Below, in pieces: positions 53,724 through 62,700 of a DNA stretch of 64,000 bases. Source of the DNA: Phymatolithon calcareum. Taxonomy: Eukaryota; Rhodophyta; Florideophyceae; Hapalidiales. The notes under the pieces were generated by a model. That model saw nothing but the letters and a program-made list of their open reading frames with translations, ran no database searches and was not told the origin of the DNA. The stretch spans positions 3,534,001-3,598,000 of the forward strand of contig OZ345354.1 of NCBI GenBank assembly GCA_977006965.1. Direction: 5' to 3'. The translations under genes were made by a program, and so were the position numbers. Each line of letters starts with the position of its first letter. Position 1 is the first letter of the stretch.

Positions 53724-54400
53724 TTTTAATAACTCCCGGTGCTGACGGGCCGGCTGAGCGTACAAGTTGTAGCTGAGAATGATATATTATGCGAGATCTG
53801 GATGCTTCCCTACTTTCTGTACGTTATAGAATTGAGTCCATTGCAATCTCCATGGCTAAGCGAGCGATAGAAAAACAATACACAACAGCACAGCATGTCA
53901 TGTAGCTGTGATCTTTCGCTAATCACATTTTCGTTGTTCTATTGATTACTTGAAGATCATGGGTCGAAAGTGCTATAACATGAGCTCAGCGAAGTATCTC
54001 GACAGATCATAGAGTATGAAATACGGCCCAAACAATCTGGAGCTCTTTTTAGGAGATGCACCGCCCTGACCACCACGTCGATCCATCGCGTACGTGTGCT
54101 CCTGATGATTCTCCGGTCGTGCTCTGACTCGGGATGAGGATCAAGGTTGTTCAACGTACCGAAAAAGGTGGAGAGCAGCCGTAGCAGATCCTTCCCTAGT
54201 TGCGCTAGTATATTTCAATCGGGAGCGGTAATTTGAAGAATATTGACCATTGCGGCTTTGAAATGGTAGAACCAACTCAGCAAACTTTGAAGTCAATCAG
54301 CGCCATCAGCAGACATACCACGCCGGAAATAAAAATAGGAGCGGTTCAGCCACAGGATCAAGAATAGATGAAGACAACATCTCGAGGAAGAAATCTTTCA

Positions 54401-54410
54401 CCTTAAATAC
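54401..54410 (+). promoter_or_regulatory. Candidate TATA-like element, paralogue 2
   Basis: Plus strand CCTTAAATAC, 91-100 bp before the ATG at 54,501. Confidence 0.5.
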
Positions 54411-54500
54411 TGCTACTAGCACTCTTTCTCCAAGCAACTTCCCATCACAAACAAGATTCACGCCCAACTACCAACCAACACTGACACAAACACGTTAACC

Positions 54501-55517
54501 ATGACCTTCCGCTCAATTCTCTTGCTTTTCGCCGTCCTGGCTGCAATTCCCATCACCAACGCACACTTTAACTTAAAAGACCCAATGCCCTATAATCGAG
54601 TTTCGTGCAAGATGTGCAAGGGCCCATGCCCACCAATCAGGAAATCAGGCAATCAAAAAGCCCGCAATACGCCAAAGAACCCATCTCGCGTCTGGAAACG
54701 CGGTCAGGTTGTCAACATCGAATGGCACCGCAACAACCACGAGGGTGGTTTCTATCGACGCGCTCTTGTGCCTATCAAGTACATGAATGATAAGAGCTGG
54801 CACAAGAAGCTCGCCTTCGAATGGGGGTGCTGGAATCAGAATCGCTACCAGTGCGGCAAGTCACCGGACTGCGGAAGCGATAAGAAGGGTAATGCTTACA
54901 GAAACACCATGACAGTGCCCAAAGTATTTCCGGATGGTGACTATGTGTTTTCAATGGTTTGGTATGGCGGTATCCACTTTCAGCGTAAACGAGCCCTTTT
55001 CTCCGACTACTACGCTTGTGCTTACGTTCGCATTCAGGGTGGTGACTTTGCCAGCGAGCACACTCCCAAGTTTGTGCGTGGCGTCAACATCCGGAAAGTG
55101 GCACCTGGGAAATGTGCATCGACCTCTTCGTTTATTGGAGAGTGCGGGGGTGGTCCATGCAATAAGAACCCAGTTCGAGATATACTTCCGGGAGAGTTTC
55201 AGAATGGCGGCCCACCGAAGGTGTACAGGAGCTTTTTAGACGGGAAAGTTGGCACGAGCTCGACTGCTCAACAAGAAAAGAAGGCCGTTGCTGGGAACAA
55301 CAAAGATGCTGTGAAAGACACTCAAATGGCAAAGAAAGGGGACGCCATGACCAAGAACATGCAGGAGAAGAAGTCACAGGGCCCTTGTGCTCCCGGAAGT
55401 ATTCCGCCACGTCCGAGGGGCAAGTGGGGAAAGAAATACTTTGGGCGTTGGCGGCGTCAGAATGCTATTCAGCGCAAGCGCCGAAACTACTGCCGTAAGC
55501 ACAAGTGCAAGTGCTAA
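54501..55517 (+). CDS. Secreted LPMO-like protein, paralogue 2
   Basis: 338 aa, identical to paralogue 1 except for three substitutions: Ile to Val in the linker, and Ser to Phe and Ile to Asn in the basic tail. The signal peptide, mature His22, NNHEGG His80, DYYACAYVRI and the RRNYCRKHKCKC end are all kept. All differences fall outside the predicted catalytic domain. It is transcribed away from the palindrome centre. The function proposed is the same as for paralogue 1. Having two near-identical divergent copies would double dosage, or could give convergent-stem RNA if transcription crosses the spacer. Confidence 0.82.
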   Translation: MTFRSILLLFAVLAAIPITNAHFNLKDPMPYNRVSCKMCKGPCPPIRKSGNQKARNTPKNPSRVWKRGQVVNIEWHRNNHEGGFYRRALVPIKYMNDKSWHKKLAFEWGCWNQNRYQCGKSPDCGSDKKGNAYRNTMTVPKVFPDGDYVFSMVWYGGIHFQRKRALFSDYYACAYVRIQGGDFASEHTPKFVRGVNIRKVAPGKCASTSSFIGECGGGPCNKNPVRDILPGEFQNGGPPKVYRSFLDGKVGTSSTAQQEKKAVAGNNKDAVKDTQMAKKGDAMTKNMQEKKSQGPCAPGSIPPRPRGKWGKKYFGRWRRQNAIQRKRRNYCRKHKCKC

Positions 55518-56037
55518 AGCGGAAAGAATTGAGAAGTAGAAGCCCCGTTTCTCCATTTGTTCAAGCAATATGCTGAATAGTCATGTTAGAGTATATCTAC
55601 TGCCGTAAGGTTGTGCTGTTTTGTTAATTTTTGCAAACACTGTCAATACGAGTTTTTTTGTCCTTGCAAAGTAAAATTGATTACGCAATCGCATTGCGTG
55701 AAGTCCTGTTCCCCTTATTCAGAGCTTAATGCTCTGCTTCGACAAATAGACGTGATCAATCAGAGTCCGATGGGACCTCCAGTACCTGAATCTAATCTCC
55801 CTTAGCATTAGTATGTCTGCCAGAATTAGTCACAGACCTTTTGTCGCCGTTGCACTGGCAAGACAGGAATGACATCCATTGAACGTGCTCTGCTGCATAC
55901 GAAGTGAGAGCGAAGCTTAGGTTTGGGGGCAATCTCCGAACACAATTCTGAACCAGAAGACATATATGCTTACAATGGATGAATTTGTAATGGAATCGCA
56001 AAACGCTGGCTACTACCAAAGCCCTGGTGATCGGGAG

Positions 56038-56630
56038 ATTGTAGAAAGTAACCGATGTGTTGAGGTTTTCGTTGCTGAGTGCTGATTCTATTGAGACCCA
56101 AGCTCCATCCCTTGTTTTTACTGTCCTGGGCAAACCTACAAAAGCTCTGGATCCAATCTTCGAGTATCAGCAGCACCCTACAATGTACTGGAACGGTGAG
56201 TAGGCGCTGATAATGTCATCCAAGAGACCAGTTGAGAAAGACGGGATAAGCCAGAAAGGTCTTCTTGACCTTGGCACTATACTAATCCCTGCCGAGTCTG
56301 CTATTCAGGACTCAGCAAGTTGTTTATGTACTCTTCACGGAGAGCTCCAGAACTCGGGGAAATGCAGAACTTGGAGAACTGCAGAACTAGACTACAGAAG
56401 GGCAAATTCAGCGCAAAACAACATCCACAAAAATTGTGACTCAACTGTAAATATTTGTAGCGCCCACTGCATTTTTCCTTTCCGTTGCAATGCTATTCCC
56501 GGACAAGACAGCAAGGCTGAGTCTGTAAGGAATGCAGTAAGCGCTTCTGTTTTTCGCGACTGTACGCCACGAACCTTTGATCGCGATCCACATGGAACGC
56601 CGAATCAGAGGCTCGCGACTTTAGTTGCTT
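56038..56630. other. Unannotated stretch before the gypsy element
   Basis: A 142-codon plus-strand frame (56,213-56,641) has no recognised domain. Nothing else seen. Confidence 0.4.
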
Positions 56631-57212
56631 TGTCTAGGTGATCTACTGGGCCACACGAGGAACGTGTCCCATGTGCATGTAGAATTTGTGTTTTTCTCTT
56701 TGCTAGTAGTACATAAGATAGTTTGTCCCTTCCGTTTAGTAAAGGAAGGTGGAGGTTTCTGGATTTCGGCTCGATTGCTTGGATCCTACACGCATCACGC
56801 TTGTGAGTCCCTTCGACCACGCGAAGTCGGAGATTTCCCACCCTTCCTGTTCGTTTCCTCGCCGTGCAAGCCTGTACGGCGGGAACTCAGCGACAGATCC
56901 ATCCTTTTCTTTTCGCGCGCCCGCCTCAAGCTCGACGGCCCTTCCAAGGTCGCCATCATCCAACGTTGCCGATATCGTCAACGCTTTGCACCCTCCCTTT
57001 TATTCGCTTTTCTCCACCATTCATCTCACGCGTCCTCAAGACGACGTTTTCTGTAACTCCTCTTTTCCCTTTTTTCGTGTTTTGTTTCTCTTTCTCTCTC
57101 TCTTTCCTTTCCTCATTTCGGTCTCTCTTTGTTTTGTCTCTCCCGCATTTTTTCTCTCCTCCGGTCTTCTCTGACCACTGTGACGTCGGGTTCTAGTGAG
57201 CCTGGCGCTACA
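56631..57212 (+). repeat. Candidate 5' LTR of the Ty3/gypsy element
   Basis: The right boundary is supported: CTACA at 57,208-57,212 is followed two bases later by a primer-binding-like TGGTGCCAACTCCC. The left boundary at TGTCTAGGTGATC (56,631) is a guess because the 3' LTR is outside the window. The end of this region is extremely pyrimidine-rich (56,990-57,175). Confidence 0.4.
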
Positions 57213-57213
57213 T

Positions 57214-57231
57214 TGGTGCCAACTCCCAGGA
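57214..57231 (+). promoter_or_regulatory. Primer binding site of the gypsy element
   Basis: TGGTGCCAACTCCCAGGA starts with TGG, as expected for pairing with a tRNA 3' CCA end, just after a terminal CA. The tRNA is not identified. Confidence 0.6.
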
Positions 57232-57284
57232 GACGGCCGGATTTTTGTTTTATGTTTGTCTTTCTTTTTTCGTCTTCTTCTAAG

Positions 57285-58160
57285 ATGTCCAACGGCAACG
57301 CCGACTCTATCACTGGGCAGATGTATCCTAGCAGCAACGGATCGGACGGACCCCGAACCCCTAGACCTACTCCTCCGGTTGTCTCGGAAGTTACTCGAGA
57401 GTTTTCGGCCTTACGAATTAATGACGAATGTGTCGCACAAGAGTCCCTTGGACTGACGGCAGCACCGGAATCCTTTCGAGTGGAAGCTCATCCCGCTTAT
57501 GTCGACAGAGAAGCTCAGCCGCATAACACTGAAGATGCGAATGTTCCGCCACCACGAGTATCGACAAATCGGCAGATGGGCTTTGATGAAACTCACGAAA
57601 AGCACTTCCCTAACGTGATGCCAGGACGTCCTCGACCTCAACGTATACGAGATGCAGAGGAGGAATTTTCCCGGTCATATCAGAGATTCACACCCGGCTA
57701 TGACGCCGACTATCAGGATCGGAACCAAGATGATATACCACTCTATGAACTTCCCGGCTCATATCGCAGTGCCTCAGGCATGAGACGTCACACCTCAGCT
57801 AGACATTCCAACTTGCCAGCACGAATTGCGCGCCCACACTATCTCGAGCAAAGACGTGAGCGAGCCATTGAACATCGAAGTCGCTCAAACGAGCGCAAGG
57901 AGCAAATGGACGAGTACCGCCGACAGGGGTCATCCTCACCACCGTATACGGGTGGGCGAGTCCCGGAGCGTCAAGTTTATCCTCGTTGGTCGTTTCGGGA
58001 GGAACCACATTATCGTGTGCCCGACAGCCACAGATACTCTCGATCACCGCGACGGATGCACGAACCAATGCCACATCCAGAATTTTCTCAGCAGGTACAC
58101 TTCGACGTATCTCCGCCGATGCTCTACGAGAAAATATTGCCTTTCCTCGCGCACAAATGA
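57285..58160 (+). CDS. Gypsy gag, N-terminal part (first frame)
   Basis: From the ATG at 57,285 the frame encodes an N-terminal segment (MSNGNADSITG...) that is Pro, Arg and Tyr rich and probably disordered. It runs on until a TGA at 58,158-58,160. The frame is also open upstream to 57,129, but that part is pyrimidine-tract leader and overlaps the LTR and PBS. The continuation of gag is in the next frame (from about 58.0-58.15 kb), so either one base has been lost or gained here or the two parts are separate products. No canonical slippery heptamer is visible at this junction. Confidence 0.6.
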   Translation: MSNGNADSITGQMYPSSNGSDGPRTPRPTPPVVSEVTREFSALRINDECVAQESLGLTAAPESFRVEAHPAYVDREAQPHNTEDANVPPPRVSTNRQMGFDETHEKHFPNVMPGRPRPQRIRDAEEEFSRSYQRFTPGYDADYQDRNQDDIPLYELPGSYRSASGMRRHTSARHSNLPARIARPHYLEQRRERAIEHRSRSNERKEQMDEYRRQGSSSPPYTGGRVPERQVYPRWSFREEPHYRVPDSHRYSRSPRRMHEPMPHPEFSQQVHFDVSPPMLYEKILPFLAHK

Positions 58161-59719
58161 ACCGTGATCTGTATGCACAGCCGTCGCGCAGGGATCATCG
58201 AGGCATGTTGGCTGGACCACCGAACACCCCGGTATCGAATCACAACTACCACTGTAACCACCATTCAAACTCTGGTCAGAGGGTATCCGCAAACCCGGTC
58301 ATTGCACAACCTCCCAGAGGAGGTACTCGGACTGACGAAGGACAGGTGTCTCACGCGAGACGACTTGGTCCGGCTGAAGCACACGATCGTGAAATCTTGC
58401 CCACGAACTCTATCTTTCGACATGTACTATCGTACAGAGCATATCGTCTACGGAAGACAAGCTCCAATCTTCGTTCCGACTTGAAGAATGTGAAGGAAAA
58501 TACAGAGTTCTTGCGTATGGCAATGTATGGAGCTGACTTCTCCGGAAAGGACGAGCTCTCTGTGCTTTCTTTTCTGGCTAGGCTAACAGACTCCGCAAAC
58601 GACTTGGAAATGACGGAGTCGCAATTGTTCCGGGTTCTTCCTCATTTCCTGGCAGGCGGTGGCAACGAACGTTACCGAGGAGCCCTCGCATTCGCAGGGC
58701 GAGTCAAGCAGTCCAGTGGTACCCCGAGCGGTATATGGAACTGGCCATCGGCAGTGAATTGGTTGTTGCGTACCTACGCGCGTGATGATGCTCTCGATAA
58801 GGCGTTAACTGATCTCCGCACCATGTCCCAGAAACCCGGAGAGGAGGAAGAGACATTTTTGCAGCGTCTGATCAATGCTCATGGTAGATGCGGCTATCCC
58901 CTTAGCCCGGAAGATTATATGGCGCGATTCATCGACGGCTTAGACACCCGTATCAAGTCCCTAGTTCGCCGCTTTCGTTCGCAAAACCCGCGTGCAGACC
59001 TCCTCGAGCTTGTGGAAGTTGCATCTGGTGAGGGTATTGCTATGAGAGCACGGGAACCTAAACGTGATCGTGCCCTCGATCACAACTCGCGACCGTCAAT
59101 GCGGCCGACGCGTCTACTGAACTACCTCGACGCCGAAGGGGATCCCATCTTTTTCGCTACTGAAGAAGCTGAGCGCGCCGCTGAACACGCCATTCAAGAC
59201 CTTTCCTACTCACCGACAGCAGCTGAGCTTGCACTCGCTCTCGACAGGCAGGGCGGTGAAGGCCGCATGATTGCAGGGCCTAGAGGGCGCAGCTCAACCC
59301 CGAAACCTGGCTACTTCGATCAGAAGGGAGCCTACATCGGCGTTGTGTGTCACAACTGTTACGAGCTGGGCACGCATTATAAGCCGGACTGCCCTTGCAA
59401 GCCCCGAGAGCATGCCCATGTCATCATTGCCAATTTTGAAAAGCTAACCCTTGCTACGAAAGTCAGGGTGCCGTGGGACAGTTACCTTCGTACATCCGGA
59501 CGACTTTCATTGGATGACTTAAAAATAGACGGAATCGTACGGGTCCTACTCGCCAACGGCTATGAGACGGGACATGACGCCAGCGGCCAGCATGGAGCGG
59601 CCACTCCGCCGTCTCCAGTCATACGCTCAAGTCCGAACAATCGAAAAGGAAGCTCACCATCCCGCGATGAAGAACCCGTGTCCCCGTCGGGAAAAGCACA
59701 GGGGGGCGCTCGGCGTTAA
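57986..59719 (+). CDS. Gypsy gag, capsid and zinc knuckle
   Basis: The 577-codon frame (real coding probably from about 58,130) carries a capsid-like helical region (about 58,480-59,050; FLARLTDSANDLEM, LLRTYARDDALDKAL, EETFLQRLINAHGRCGY). Near the end is one zinc knuckle, CHNCYELGTHYKPDC, in which the His is one residue further away than in the usual CX2CX4HX4C. It ends at TAA 59,717-59,719. The last ~15 codons overlap the pol frame and hold the candidate frameshift signal. Confidence 0.85.
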   Translation: MVVSGGTTLSCARQPQILSITATDARTNATSRIFSAGTLRRISADALRENIAFPRAQMNRDLYAQPSRRDHRGMLAGPPNTPVSNHNYHCNHHSNSGQRVSANPVIAQPPRGGTRTDEGQVSHARRLGPAEAHDREILPTNSIFRHVLSYRAYRLRKTSSNLRSDLKNVKENTEFLRMAMYGADFSGKDELSVLSFLARLTDSANDLEMTESQLFRVLPHFLAGGGNERYRGALAFAGRVKQSSGTPSGIWNWPSAVNWLLRTYARDDALDKALTDLRTMSQKPGEEEETFLQRLINAHGRCGYPLSPEDYMARFIDGLDTRIKSLVRRFRSQNPRADLLELVEVASGEGIAMRAREPKRDRALDHNSRPSMRPTRLLNYLDAEGDPIFFATEEAERAAEHAIQDLSYSPTAAELALALDRQGGEGRMIAGPRGRSSTPKPGYFDQKGAYIGVVCHNCYELGTHYKPDCPCKPREHAHVIIANFEKLTLATKVRVPWDSYLRTSGRLSLDDLKIDGIVRVLLANGYETGHDASGQHGAATPPSPVIRSSPNNRKGSSPSRDEEPVSPSGKAQGGARR

Positions 59720-59729
59720 GCGCCCCCTT
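59689..59729 (+). promoter_or_regulatory. Candidate programmed -1 ribosomal frameshift signal, gag/pol
   Basis: In the gag frame, 59,689-59,695 reads G GGA AAA, a canonical X XXY YYZ heptamer. Six bases later a perfect 9-bp stem starts (59,702-59,710 with 59,719-59,727, GGGGGCGCT/AGCGCCCCC, extendable by two pairs to 59,700-59,729). Its 8-nt loop runs into the gag stop codon. The pol frame is open from 59,671, so a -1 slip here enters pol directly. Confidence 0.8.
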
Positions 59730-62700
59730 AAAAACACTCAAAACAACTCTGGCGCGTTGTGCGAGAGCAGTTGCTAAGCGCGCGAAAATCAAGAGCTTGC
59801 CAGGGGCGTTGTTCGGTCCCTGGAAAGCAACAGCCGAAGCGAAGTCAGACCCGCTTTGTACGCTTTCCTCACGCAACTACAAAGTTCGCGCGATGGTTGG
59901 ACCACACGCACACGCGCTTTCGAAGGTACATGCTGTTCTGGATACCGGCGCGGGCATGAACTTTGCTTTCGTTAAGACGCTTCCACCGGAGGCCAGGCAG
60001 CACATCAAACACGGTGCTGTCCCTGCTGTACGTGATGCAAATGGCCGACTATTGGATTGGCTCGGAATAGTAGATTTGGTCGTGCAAGTGGGAAGCCGTC
60101 TTGTCAAATCTCCGTTCGTCGTCTGTCAACGACTCGCCGCGTCTCTCATCTTTGGCTGCGAGTTCCTTGACAATTTCGTAATAGCGATCGCTCCCCGACT
60201 TTCGAGTGTGCTCATGGACGATGGATCGTGCGTTCCAATCGTTCGGCAACGCAAAACTAGCAACAATGCGGCACTAGTTGTCTCTGAAGTTCCGGCACCC
60301 AAGAAGGTGCACCACAAGCGCGGCACGAACAAGGCATACCTTTCGAAAGCAGTACGCTTGGACGCGGGTACGCAGAGCTGGATACCATTAGTCGTTGGTA
60401 TGTCCGGCACGTTTTGTCTGCAATCGAACGCGCGATTTTTCGAGAAGCATCGCATTCTAATCGTCAACTCCATTATTCACGTGGAGCCAGAATTACCATT
60501 CTGGGTGCTAATAGCGAACTTTAGCACCGATCATGTCGATCTACCGAAAGGAATTGCTCTTGCCCAGCTCCAAGACATGCCTGAAAAGATCATCCCAACC
60601 CCGTTGACGCTTTCGTCCATCACTGGTGACCCAGAGATACAACTCATGGTCAAAGATGAGGATAGTGATGAAGTTGACCAGCTTCTCGTCGCGGACACGC
60701 GCAAGTTTCACGCTCTACGTCCTTCTGGTGACCGAAGCCATGTGAAGGAGTTCAAGAACAAAGATATGATCACCATCAACGACATTTGTCTTGACAAAGC
60801 TCCGACTGAGAGGCATGAAGAAATACGCGCAATGCTCCGACGACACGAAAGCCTTTGGTCAGATCATCTTGGCGCCGTCGACGCCACGACGCATCATATA
60901 GATCTTCTGCCAAACACCAGGCCAATTTGTCAAGCGCCATATAGGTCCGGTTTTAAGCTGCGCGATCTCGTGAAAGAACATGTCGAAAAGATGCTACGGA
61001 AGGGCGTGGTCGTGCCAAGTAAGAGTGCCTGGGATTCACCTGTTGTTCTTGCCCCTAAGCCAGATGGTTCGATGCGATTTTGTATTGACTTCAGGCGCCT
61101 CAATGCTGTCACTAAGCGCGACGCATATGCACTTCCACGACTTGACGACTGCATCGACAGCCTGGGTGAGACCCGATGGTTTACGACACTGGATGCTAAT
61201 GCAGGTTTCTGGCAAGTCCCGGTAGCGAAACAAGACCAGGAGAAGACTGCGTTCGTTACATTCGACGGCTTGTGCGAGTTTACCAGAATGCCTTTCGGAT
61301 TGACCAACGCGCCGGCGACATTCCACCGTGCCCTCGACATTGTCCTATCCGGATATACGTGGAAATCATGTCTCGTCTACATAGATGATGTCATCATCTT
61401 CAGCAGAGATCTCGACGAACACATCAAGCATGTTGATGAAGTCCTTCATGAGCTTCGACGCTCAGGCATCACACTGAACCTACCAAAGTGTGAGTTCTTT
61501 ACTGACACGGTATCCTATCTCGGCCATACTGTTCGACCCGGTACACTTTCTGTTCCTGAAGCAGCTACGCGGTCTCTCCGTGAAGCTAGGGAGCCAACTA
61601 CAGTCACGGAGCTCCGGTCATTTCTTGGGTTAGTCAATGTCTATCGCCGTTTCATTCGGAATTTCGCCGATATTGCTGCTCCACTGTACGATCTACTCAA
61701 AGGTCCACCGCAGAAGGGAGTTACACCCCTACAACCATTCACCGAACCGCAGTCCCGAGCTTATGAAGAGCTTAAGCTCGCGGTCACTAGCACCCCTGTT
61801 CTGGCCTTGCCCTAACCGAATGGCGCGTTTTCGTTAGATACTGACGCATGTGAGCACCAGGTGGGGTGTGCCCTTTTTCAAGAACAAGGGGATGGTGAAC
61901 GTAAGCCCATCGGTTTTTGGAGTCGCACCCTTTCGAAGGCAGAACGAAATTACTCCATGACAGAAAAGGAATGCCTGGCGTTGGTGTATAGTGTCCTCAC
62001 ATGCCGACCCTATTTGCTTGGTACTAAGTTTGTCGTGCATACCGACCACAGCGCACTGCGGTGGTTACTGGAGGTGACTGACCCCAGCGGAAGACTCATG
62101 CGATGGCGTCTTCGACTTGCTGAATATGACTTTGTCGTCAAATATCAGCCCGGGAACAAAAATTGTCAAGCAGATGCGGCTTCTCGCGTACCTACTGATG
62201 CACCCACAAAGCGTAATTTGGACCTGGACATCCCTTGCTTTGTCGCTGGAGACTTTGATTCTTGTGACGACGCCGATCTTGAAGATGGTTCTGACACCGA
62301 AGGCGATATCGATATGGAGTCTTACCCGGAAGAAGATGCCTCTGCACTTCCCTCTGCAGATATTCTTCCACAAGCCCTCAATGAAAAGGAACTACTTGAC
62401 GCTCAGCTTTCCGACGAGTTCTGCGCCGAAATTCGACGAGGCATTAATCAAGGTCTGCCATCCTCGTTCGAAGAGCACGATGAATCGGGCCTAATCGTGC
62501 GTTGCGTCTATGAGTACCAGCAAATTGTCATGCCGGAGGCGCTGCGATCTCGTGTGTTGGACCTTGCGCATAGACCGGCTGTTTCTGCGCACAGCGGAGG
62601 ACGCAAGATGTACCGGACACTTCGGAAGCGATTTTACTGGCCCTCGATGGCGCCCGACTGTTACCAAAAAGCCCTAGACTGTATGAGCTGTGCCCGCGAG

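Larger units (their letters stand above)
53724..56037. repeat. Right arm of the 2.3-kb inverted repeat
   Basis: Mirror of 51,188-53,517. The outer limit is the CAGGGCTTTGG/CTCCCG block at about 56,022-56,037. A 16-bp difference and several substitutions lie in the outer 0.5 kb. Confidence 0.95.

Noticed and set aside
53087-54154. Identical 65-codon frames in the two palindrome arms (53,087-53,284 plus; 53,957-54,154 minus)
   Set aside because: Their identity follows from the inverted duplication itself; no signal or domain, and the diverged counterpart near 42.6 kb does not keep the frame.
57129-57284. Gag start at the first in-frame ATG near 57,129
   Set aside because: That segment overlaps the pyrimidine-rich LTR end and the primer binding site; the ATG at 57,285 after the PBS is the sensible start.
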